Of a stretch of 42,037 nucleotides of DNA, positions 28,863 to 36,114 are shown one piece after another; within the stretch, counting starts at the first letter, position 1; the number at the start of each line of letters is the position of its first letter. The notes below the pieces were generated by a model. The model made no database searches. It was not told the origin of the DNA and saw only the letters and a list, made by a program, of their open reading frames with translations. This DNA comes from Flavobacteriales bacterium (GTDB taxonomy: Bacteria; Bacteroidota; Bacteroidia; Flavobacteriales; Schleiferiaceae). The stretch lies in NCBI GenBank assembly GCA_012269745.1, contig JAAXJR010000004.1:3630-45666 (forward strand). Reading direction: 5' to 3'. Both the position numbers and the translations under genes were made by a program.

Positions 28863-31190
28863 ATGTTCAATAAATATACTGAGGTAGACCCTTGGAAGAT
28901 CATCGAGCGCGGTTGGGATTCTGAAAACCACCCAAAGAGCGAGAGTTTATTTTCTATTGGTAACGGCCGTATGGGCCAACGTGCCAATTTCGAAGAGACT
29001 TACACCGGTAATAGCCTTCAAGGCTCCTACATCGCTGGGGTCTATTACCCCGATAAGACAAGAGTTGGTTGGTGGAAAAACGGGTACCCGGAGTACTTCG
29101 CCAAGGTATTGAACTCTTGTAATTGGATCGGCATTCAGGTGAAGGTCGACGGAGAGGAATTGGACCTTAATACCGCTACTGAAGTAGCGTCATTCTACCG
29201 CGAGCTCGACATGCAAAGTGGCTTGCTCAAGCGCTCTTTCGAAGCAACCCTTCCTTCAGGAAAAATCGTGGCTGTTGAAGCAGAGCGTTTGGTGAGCATC
29301 GTTCAAGACGAGATTGGAACCATTTCCTACAGCGTTACGCCGAAGAATTTCTCAGGCAAGATTGAATTGTGCTCGTACCTAGATTTCGATGTAGAAAACG
29401 AGGACAGCAACTATGACGAGAAGTTCTGGGAGCCTGTTACTCAAGGTCAGGAAGCAGGCGCAAGCTATGTGCACGCCAAGACCAAAAAAACCGGTTTCGA
29501 GGTAACTGTGGCCATGCGCAACAGTCTAAACTTGGACGGAGCGCCGCAAGAATGGGGCATGAGTTCAGATGCGAAGCACATGTTCGTCAGTGAATGCGCC
29601 TGCTATGAGGTGGCTCAGGGTCAAACCTTGAAACTTGAAAAATTTGCAGCGGTATTATCCAGCATGAACCACGACGTGGCAAGCTTGGATGCAAAGGCAG
29701 CAGCGCGCGCTACGGCGGCAGCAGCGCAAGGCTATGAAGCTCTGCGTGGTGAGCACGTAGCTGCTTGGCATAGCAAATGGGAGACCTCTGATATTGAAAT
29801 TGACGGCGACGCGGAAGCACAGCAGGGCATCCGTTTCAACATCTTCCACATGAACCAAACCTTCACAGGTGTGGACGACAGATTGAACATCGGTCCTAAA
29901 GGGTTTACCGGCGAGAAATACGGCGGTTCTACCTACTGGGATACCGAAGCCTACTGTTTGCCTTTCTACCTCGCAACGGCGCAGCCGGAGGTGGCGAAGA
30001 ACTTGTGTTTGTACCGTTATAAGCAGCTGGACAAGGCCATCGAAAATGCAGGCAAGCTCGGGTTTACCGACGGCGCAGCATTGTACCCGATGGTAACGAT
30101 GAACGGTGAGGAATGTCACAACGAGTGGGAGATCACTTTCGAGGAAATCCACCGTAATGCAGCCATCGCTTATGGCGTGTTCGATTACATACGTCACACC
30201 CAAGATTGGGGCTATTTGGCCGAAGGGGGATTTGAGGTCCTTCTAGGTATTAGCCGATTCTGGTCGCAGCGTGTGAATTGGTCACAGGAAAAGGAAGCCT
30301 ACGTGATGCTCGGTGTAACTGGGCCGAACGAGTACGAAAACAACATCAACAACAACTGGTACACCAACCGCATGGCAGCCTGGACGTTGGAGTGGACGTT
30401 GGAAGCCCACCATTGGCTTAAAGAAAATGCTGCGGACGCGCTGAGCGCCATCTCCAGCAAGACTGCGCTGAACGCAGATACAGAATTCGCCAAGTGGAGT
30501 GATATCATCGCCAAGATGTACTACCCAAAGAGCGAGAAATTAGGCGTGGTATTACAGCAAGACGGCTTCTTAGACAAGGAGCAGCTCACTGCCGACGACC
30601 TCAGCCTGGACGAGCGTCCAATCAACCAGCACTGGAGCTGGGACCGCATCTTGCGTTCGATCTTCATCAAGCAGGCGGACGTATTGCAAGGCTACTACTT
30701 CTTGAACCACCTCTACGAGGAAGAAGAAGTAAAGCGCAACTTCGACTTCTATGAGCCGAAGACCGTTCACGAGAGCTCGTTGAGCCCTTGTGTGCATGCC
30801 ATCCTAGCAGCACAGATTGATTACCCAGAGAAAGCCTACGAAATGTATTTACGCACCTCTCGTCTGGACATCGACGATTACAACCGCGAAGTTCACGAAG
30901 GGTTGCACATCACCTCGATGGCTGGAACATGGATGTCTGTAGTGCAGGGATTCGGGGGCATGAAGATTCGCGACGAAGAGTTGCATTTCACGCCAAAGCT
31001 TCCCGAACAGTGGAAGGGCCTCACCTTCTCCATCCTTTGGAGAGGCGCGACGCTCAAAGCAAACCTCACAGCCGAAGGCATGACCATCGAAAACGTGAGT
31101 GGCACTCCAGCCAAATTTGCGATCGACGGCCAGTGGTTTGAAGTAGCCGCAGGCGAAAAAGCATCCACTGCAGCCGAAGCACATGCTTAA
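28863..31190 (+). CDS. GH65 maltose phosphorylase
   Basis: 775 aa, the usual GH65 length. It splits maltose with phosphate into glucose and beta-glucose-1-phosphate in the cytoplasm; no signal peptide is seen. The N-terminal beta-sandwich is followed by the (alpha/alpha)6 barrel. The general acid is E490 in VTGPNEYENNINNNWYTN, a motif characteristic of maltose phosphorylase rather than trehalose or kojibiose phosphorylases. HESSLSPCVHA (about 640) fits the phosphate site. With pgmB beside it and GH13 enzymes downstream, maltose is the best substrate call. Confidence 0.94.
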   Translation: MFNKYTEVDPWKIIERGWDSENHPKSESLFSIGNGRMGQRANFEETYTGNSLQGSYIAGVYYPDKTRVGWWKNGYPEYFAKVLNSCNWIGIQVKVDGEELDLNTATEVASFYRELDMQSGLLKRSFEATLPSGKIVAVEAERLVSIVQDEIGTISYSVTPKNFSGKIELCSYLDFDVENEDSNYDEKFWEPVTQGQEAGASYVHAKTKKTGFEVTVAMRNSLNLDGAPQEWGMSSDAKHMFVSECACYEVAQGQTLKLEKFAAVLSSMNHDVASLDAKAAARATAAAAQGYEALRGEHVAAWHSKWETSDIEIDGDAEAQQGIRFNIFHMNQTFTGVDDRLNIGPKGFTGEKYGGSTYWDTEAYCLPFYLATAQPEVAKNLCLYRYKQLDKAIENAGKLGFTDGAALYPMVTMNGEECHNEWEITFEEIHRNAAIAYGVFDYIRHTQDWGYLAEGGFEVLLGISRFWSQRVNWSQEKEAYVMLGVTGPNEYENNINNNWYTNRMAAWTLEWTLEAHHWLKENAADALSAISSKTALNADTEFAKWSDIIAKMYYPKSEKLGVVLQQDGFLDKEQLTADDLSLDERPINQHWSWDRILRSIFIKQADVLQGYYFLNHLYEEEEVKRNFDFYEPKTVHESSLSPCVHAILAAQIDYPEKAYEMYLRTSRLDIDDYNREVHEGLHITSMAGTWMSVVQGFGGMKIRDEELHFTPKLPEQWKGLTFSILWRGATLKANLTAEGMTIENVSGTPAKFAIDGQWFEVAAGEKASTAAEAHA

Positions 31191-31201
31191 TCATTTGATA
31201 C

Positions 31202-31234
31202 TATCTTAGAAAGGCGCCCTGTGCGCCTTTTTTT
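31202..31234 (+). terminator. Intrinsic terminator after the maltose phosphorylase gene
   Basis: AAAGGCGC, loop CCTGT, GCGCCTTT (31210-31230), extended by TTTT. It ends 12 nt before the next start codon (31247). A promoter-like TATCTTAG (31202-31209) directly precedes the hairpin, so the hairpin could also lie in a 5' UTR. Confidence 0.8.
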
Positions 31235-31246
31235 AGCCAATAATCC

Positions 31247-33526
31247 ATGAAGAAATTTCTATTATTTGTAACCGCTTTGGCCGTCTTCACGGCCTGTGAA
31301 CAGGAGGAGGAAAAAGCAGTGATTAGCTACAACGCTGCCGCTTTGGCAACGCCGTACGTGCACAACGGAGATACCAGCATTTTCCACATCAAAGACTACA
31401 CGCTCGAGGAGGGCGCCGTGTTGAGTGGTTTGCCTTCCGGAGTATATAGCTACATGACCGGTGAAGGGGTTTACAAGATTTTTGGACGTCCTGAAAACAC
31501 CTTGGGCACCATGCGTATTTCGAGCCGTGAAAGCACCTTTGAAGTGCCTTTCGTAAAGGGTCAAAAACGCGGGGTCCAATTCCGCGTCGCCGCCTTCGAA
31601 GGCCAAGACGTGAAGGTCAAAGGCGAATTTAATGCGTGGAACACTGAGGCGAGCTTCCTCCAATGGGACGGCGACGCGTGGGTATGGAACCTCGTGCTCG
31701 CACCGGGCGATTATGCCTACAAGCTGGTCGTCGATGGACAAGAGGTGATGGACCCGACCAATACGCTCAGCCAAGCCAATGGATTTGGTGGGTACAACAA
31801 TATCCTTTCTGTGGAATCTGAGAGCGAGGCGGAGCCTCGCGGCGTGCGCTTTGTTGGCGGCGGACAGCTAAAACTAATGTTTACCCCGATGCCTGAAGAC
31901 CAAGAGGTCCTTATCATGCTCAACAATACGCCTTTGAATAGTACGCGCTCGCCGTTGGCTACCGTTGTGGAATTGCCAGAAGAGGTAGAGGCGATGGAGC
32001 TCGCTTGGGTTAGATTGTACAGTGCGCGCGGCGGAAAATTGGCCCCAGATGCACTTATCCCATTGAAGTATGGGAAGGTGGTTGAAGACCCGAAAGAATT
32101 GGACCGTAGTAACTGGCATACTTCCATTATGTACTTCGCTATGATCGACCGATTCCTTAACGGCGACGCTTCGAACGATCAGCCTGTAGACGACCCAGCC
32201 GTACACCCTCGTGCCAATTACCAAGGTGGTGATATCGCCGGGTTGCGTGCTAAAGTGAACGACGGCTACTTCGATTCCTTAGGGGTAAACTGTCTTTGGA
32301 TTAGCCCACTTACTCAAAACCCAGAGGATGCCTGGGGGCTCTGGAACCAGGGCGGACCGGTGAGCACCTTCTCTGGCTACCACGGCTACTGGCCAGTGAG
32401 CAATATCAAGCCTGACCACAGATTCGCTACAGATGCCGATGTGCACGCCTTCTTAAATGATGCTCATGCTAAGGGCAATAATGTGCTGCTCGATTATGTG
32501 GCGAACCACGTGCATGAATTGCACCCGGTGTATCAGAAAAACCCGCATTGGGCAACCAACAAATACACTGACGATGGCCGACTCAACACCCAGCTTTGGG
32601 ACGAAGAAAGGCTGACCACTTGGTTCGATACGTTCATGCCTACGCTGGAATTGCGCAATGATACCGTGGCCGACCTTATGTCCGACAGTGCCCTGGTTTG
32701 GATCACGCAGTATCCGTTCGACGGGTTCCGTCACGATGCGACCAAGCACATCCCTATGAACTTTACGCGTCTGTTGACCGAAAAGATCCGCAAGGTGAGC
32801 GACAAGCACGTGTACCAGATTGGAGAGACCTACGGCTCCGACGAGCTCATCGCCAGCTACGTAGGAAGCGGTAAGGTGGATGCCCAGTTCAATTTCAACC
32901 TCTACGATGCCGCCTTTGAAGCCTTCACTCAAGAAGGTGTGTCGTTCGACCGATTGAAAAAATCCCTCGAGAGCAGCCTCACCTACTACGGCTACCACCA
33001 TTTGATGGGGAACATTTCAGGGAATCAGGACAAGCCTCGCTTCGCCTCCATGGCCAGTGGCCATTTGAGCCCTTCAGAGGACAGCAAGCTTGCCGGTTGG
33101 ACCAGAGAAATTCCTGAGGCAAACGAGCGTGGATTCCGTAAGATGGCGTGTATGCACGCCTTCAACATTGCCGTTCCAGGTATCCCTATCATCTACTACG
33201 GCGACGAGATCGCCATGCACGGTGGCAATGATCCAGATAACCGCAAAATGATGCGCTTTGAGGACCACAACGACCGCGAGAAGGCCTTGTGGGAGCAGAC
33301 CGCTGAGCTCATCCACCTGAGAAGAAATTCCATGGCACTGAACTATGGCGGCACGGACATCTACCAGCCTGAGGCAAATGTATTGGTCATAGAACGCCAA
33401 TTCGCCAATGAATATGTCCGCTTCTTCTTCAACAATAACCCGAAAGAAGTGACCCTAGAAAAATGGGGCATCACTGTACCTGCAGACGACTTTACTTACC
33501 ATATACAAATCTTAGAACGTGAATAA
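31247..33526 (+). CDS. GH13 alpha-amylase-family lipoprotein with CBM48-like domain
   Basis: 759 aa. Lipoprotein signal ending VFTAC (Cys17) followed by acidic residues, which suggests outer-membrane surface export. An N-terminal beta domain (about 20-105) and a CBM48-like domain (VKVKGEFNAWNTEASFLQWDG, about 105-190) precede the GH13 barrel (about 280-700). Region II GFRHD (R495, nucleophile D497) and region III GETYG (acid E527) are present. Region IV reads G592-N-Q-D595, with Gln in place of the usual His. It overlaps the next GH13 gene by 8 nt. Likely role: degrading starch outside the cell to supply SusC/SusD. Confidence 0.9.
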   Translation: MKKFLLFVTALAVFTACEQEEEKAVISYNAAALATPYVHNGDTSIFHIKDYTLEEGAVLSGLPSGVYSYMTGEGVYKIFGRPENTLGTMRISSRESTFEVPFVKGQKRGVQFRVAAFEGQDVKVKGEFNAWNTEASFLQWDGDAWVWNLVLAPGDYAYKLVVDGQEVMDPTNTLSQANGFGGYNNILSVESESEAEPRGVRFVGGGQLKLMFTPMPEDQEVLIMLNNTPLNSTRSPLATVVELPEEVEAMELAWVRLYSARGGKLAPDALIPLKYGKVVEDPKELDRSNWHTSIMYFAMIDRFLNGDASNDQPVDDPAVHPRANYQGGDIAGLRAKVNDGYFDSLGVNCLWISPLTQNPEDAWGLWNQGGPVSTFSGYHGYWPVSNIKPDHRFATDADVHAFLNDAHAKGNNVLLDYVANHVHELHPVYQKNPHWATNKYTDDGRLNTQLWDEERLTTWFDTFMPTLELRNDTVADLMSDSALVWITQYPFDGFRHDATKHIPMNFTRLLTEKIRKVSDKHVYQIGETYGSDELIASYVGSGKVDAQFNFNLYDAAFEAFTQEGVSFDRLKKSLESSLTYYGYHHLMGNISGNQDKPRFASMASGHLSPSEDSKLAGWTREIPEANERGFRKMACMHAFNIAVPGIPIIYYGDEIAMHGGNDPDNRKMMRFEDHNDREKALWEQTAELIHLRRNSMALNYGGTDIYQPEANVLVIERQFANEYVRFFFNNNPKEVTLEKWGITVPADDFTYHIQILERE

Positions 33527-34868
33527 ATCTATCATTACCCTATTGGCAGCTGCCCTGACTTTGGCAGCTTGCAGCGCGCCGGAATCGGCACCAGAAACTA
33601 CCTCAACCTGGGAAGATACCAAGCTTCCAGAGTGGGCGAAAGACGCGAATATTTACGAGGTCAACATCCGTCAATACACGCCGGAAGGAACCTTGAATGC
33701 CTTTAAGGAGCACCTTCCGCGCTTGGCCGAGATGAACGTAGACATCCTTTGGTTCATGCCCATCCAACCTATTGGTGAGCGCAACCGCAAGGGCGAACTA
33801 GGCAGCTATTATTCCATCCAAGATTACACCGCGGTCAACCCAGCTTTTGGAACCGTGGAAGATTTTAAAGCCATCGTGGACGAGGCGCACGCACTAGGTA
33901 TCCACGTATTGCTTGATTGGGTGGCCAACCACAGTGCTTGGGACCACCCTTGGGTAGAGTCTAATGACGATTTCTACACCCGCGATGAGGACGGCAGCTA
34001 TCCTATGGAAGCCATCGGAAACGACGGCGGCAAAACGGGATGGACAGACGTGGCCGATTTGAATTACGACATTCCACTGCTTACCGATTCCATGGCTGCA
34101 GAAATGGACTGGTGGGTAAGTAACACAGGCATCGACGGATTTCGTTGTGATATGGCCGGAATGGTGCCGTACGCCTTCTGGGAGCATACCATTCCTATGT
34201 TGCGCGAGAAGCACGGACCTCTTTTCTTCCTCGCGGAATGGAGCGAGCCGCACCTGCTCAGCACCTTCAATGCAGATTACGGCTGGGAGTTCCACCACAT
34301 GATGAACGACATCGCGAAGGGTCACAAGAGCGTCTACGATCTCGAGGTCTATGCTGCTAAAAACGATACCGTTTATGGCGACGATGCAATGAAATTATAC
34401 TTCACCTCCAACCACGATGAAAACAGCTGGCAGGGCAGTGCGATTGAGCGCATGGGCGACGATGCACGCGCCTTCTTTGCTCTTGCTTTCATGATGGACC
34501 AAAGTTTCCCATTGTTGTACACCGGGCAAGAAGCCGGGATCGATTTCAGATTCCCATTCTTTAGCAAGGATACTGTGGGTGTGAATTGGTCTGCGAATAC
34601 CGACCATGCAAAATTTTACGCTTCCCTTTTCGAACTAAAGCACAATCATCCTGCTTTATGGAACGGCGCATACGGCGGTGAAATGACCCTGAGTACAGAT
34701 ACTACAGCGAACACTGTAATGATCTCCAGAACCCTCGGCGAAGATCGAGTAAACGGCTATTTCGCCTTCGGTGGCGGTGAAGTTGTTGGGGGTGAGGATG
34801 CAGGAGAATTGGTCATTGATATACACGGAGCGAAAATCTACACCAAAACTTTGGCGGGGAACGAGTAA
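33519..34868 (+). CDS. GH13 alpha-amylase lipoprotein
   Basis: 449 aa from a GTG at 33519, overlapping the preceding GH13 stop by 8 nt. The lipobox ends LTLAAC (Cys18), then a Ser/Pro/Glu linker leads directly into the barrel (EVNIRQYTPEGTL). GH13 regions: VLLDWVANHS (I), DGFRCD with R209 and nucleophile D211 (II), AEWSEP with acid E240 (III), TSNHDE with H299 (IV). Compact alpha-amylase type with a short C-terminal beta domain. It is probably displayed on the outer membrane with its neighbour, but the periplasmic face cannot be excluded. Confidence 0.92.
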   Translation: MNKSIITLLAAALTLAACSAPESAPETTSTWEDTKLPEWAKDANIYEVNIRQYTPEGTLNAFKEHLPRLAEMNVDILWFMPIQPIGERNRKGELGSYYSIQDYTAVNPAFGTVEDFKAIVDEAHALGIHVLLDWVANHSAWDHPWVESNDDFYTRDEDGSYPMEAIGNDGGKTGWTDVADLNYDIPLLTDSMAAEMDWWVSNTGIDGFRCDMAGMVPYAFWEHTIPMLREKHGPLFFLAEWSEPHLLSTFNADYGWEFHHMMNDIAKGHKSVYDLEVYAAKNDTVYGDDAMKLYFTSNHDENSWQGSAIERMGDDARAFFALAFMMDQSFPLLYTGQEAGIDFRFPFFSKDTVGVNWSANTDHAKFYASLFELKHNHPALWNGAYGGEMTLSTDTTANTVMISRTLGEDRVNGYFAFGGGEVVGGEDAGELVIDIHGAKIYTKTLAGNE

Positions 34869-34894
34869 CTTTAAGCTCGCAAAAGAACCACCGC

Positions 34895-35395
34895 ATGTAC
34901 AAGATCACAGGAAAGAACACCTTTGAAGTTGCGCCAGATACTAACCCGGCCGAAGGGTTGCTCGACGGCACCTATTACAACCTGGACATCGAAAAGATGG
35001 ACGGACGTACTTGGCATATTTTGAAGGACTATAAATCCTACTACGTACAATGGGTAGAGCGCAGCGAAGACGGCAAGACCTTTACTTTGAAGATCAATGG
35101 CCAATTGCTCGAGCTCAACGCCAAGGACCACTATGACCTGCTTTTAGAGCAAATGGGCATGTCTGCGGCAAACACCGCGAAGGCGACCAAGCTCAAGGCA
35201 CCTATGCCGGGCAAGGTACTCGACGTGATGGTGCAGCCCGGTCAAACGGTGGCCAAAGGAGAGGGACTACTCATACTGGAAGCCATGAAAATGGAGAACA
35301 TGCTCAAGGCCGAACAAGACGGCACGGTAAAATCCGTGAACGTTTCGGTGGGTGATGCTGTTGAAAAGAATAACGTACTTATTGACTTTGAATAA
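34895..35395 (+). CDS. Biotin carboxyl carrier-type protein (biotin/lipoyl attachment domain)
   Basis: 166 aa. The C-terminal biotinyl domain carries EAMKMEN with the target lysine K132, 34 residues from the end, the normal distance for biotin carriers; APMPGKVLDVMVQPGQTVAKGE precedes it. The N-terminal ~90 residues resemble the linker domain of acyl-CoA carboxylase carrier subunits in Bacteroidota. No biotin carboxylase or carboxyltransferase gene is nearby, so its partners must be encoded elsewhere. It lies 26 nt after the GH13 gene and 1 nt before the next gene. Confidence 0.9.
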   Translation: MYKITGKNTFEVAPDTNPAEGLLDGTYYNLDIEKMDGRTWHILKDYKSYYVQWVERSEDGKTFTLKINGQLLELNAKDHYDLLLEQMGMSAANTAKATKLKAPMPGKVLDVMVQPGQTVAKGEGLLILEAMKMENMLKAEQDGTVKSVNVSVGDAVEKNNVLIDFE

Positions 35396-35396
35396 C

Positions 35397-35867
35397 ATGA
35401 AAAAAACACTTCTACTTTCAGCGCTAGGCGCTATCGCATTTAGCTGTAGCCAGCCTGCCGAAGCACCGGCAGAAAACCACGAAGGCCACGACCACAACCA
35501 CGAGAGCATGGCTCCTGAGGAAATGGACGAAGCTACTGGCCGCGTATTCTTCGCGAACCTTGAAAACGGCGACACAGTAACCAATCCTGTTTACGTAGAA
35601 TTCGGCGTAGAAGGTATGGAAGTGCGCCCGGCTGGCGAGATTGTGGAAGGCACAGGCCACCACCACCTATTGATCGGCAACGCGTTCCTCGCAAAAGGTG
35701 AGGTTGTTCCTGCGGATAGTGTAAATATCCACTACGGCGGCGGTCAAACTTCAGATACAGTAACCCTTCCCATGGGCGAAGTTCGTTTGGGCATGCAATT
35801 CGCCAACGGCGTACACGCTTCGTACGGCCGCGACATGAGCGCCTCGATCAAGGTGTTTGTGAAGTAA
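35397..35867 (+). CDS. DUF4399-like lipoprotein with His-rich N-terminus
   Basis: 156 aa from the ATG at 35397. The lipobox ends AIAFSC (Cys17). A short acidic His-rich segment (HEGHDHNHESM) follows, which could bind metal. The body (VYVEFGVEGMEV, GTGHHHLLIG, VRLGMQFANGVHASYG) matches the DUF4399 pattern of small periplasmic or outer-membrane lipoproteins of unknown function. An in-frame start 45 nt upstream would put 15 extra residues before the signal peptide and overlap the biotin carrier gene, so it was rejected. A bidirectional terminator follows. Confidence 0.85.
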   Translation: MKKTLLLSALGAIAFSCSQPAEAPAENHEGHDHNHESMAPEEMDEATGRVFFANLENGDTVTNPVYVEFGVEGMEVRPAGEIVEGTGHHHLLIGNAFLAKGEVVPADSVNIHYGGGQTSDTVTLPMGEVRLGMQFANGVHASYGRDMSASIKVFVK

Positions 35868-35888
35868 AATTCGCACTATTTGAATAGT

Positions 35889-35919
35889 AAAAAAGCCACC
35901 CACAGGGTGGCTTTTTTTA
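35889..35919. terminator. Bidirectional intrinsic terminator between convergent transcripts
   Basis: AAAAAAGCCACC (35889-35900), loop CACAG, GGTGGCTTTTTTT (35906-35918). It serves the lipoprotein gene on the plus strand and the adhesin/OmpA operon on the minus strand. Confidence 0.9.
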
Positions 35920-36114
35920 TTACAACTGCTCGACTTTAATAGTCTTATCAAAAGAAATCAAAATTCTATCACGGGATTTACCGGTCCGAAGCATTTCAAT
36001 AAATGATAGTCTTTTTAACATCACGGCACGCTTGTTTTCAAAATCTACATTTTCACAATGGTAACCGCGACTATTCCAAAGATCGATAGATGATTCAAAG
36101 GCTTCAATTTTCAT
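35920..36114 (-). CDS. Small hypothetical protein overlapping the 3' end of the OmpA-family gene
   Basis: 64 aa, no signal peptide and no membrane segment. It begins MKIEAFESSIDLWNSRGYHC and is charged, with a basic middle. The ATG at 36114 overlaps the OmpA gene stop (36104-36106) by 11 nt, and its own stop lies directly at the operon terminator. That position supports a real, translationally coupled last gene, but I recognise no family and the ORF is short enough to be chance. Confidence 0.5.
   Translation of the reverse strand: MKIEAFESSIDLWNSRGYHCENVDFENKRAVMLKRLSFIEMLRTGKSRDRILISFDKTIKVEQL

Noticed and set aside
29655-30203. 182-aa minus-strand ORF opposite the maltose phosphorylase gene
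   Set aside because: Antisense shadow of GH65; low-complexity Val/Ala/Cys composition and no domain.
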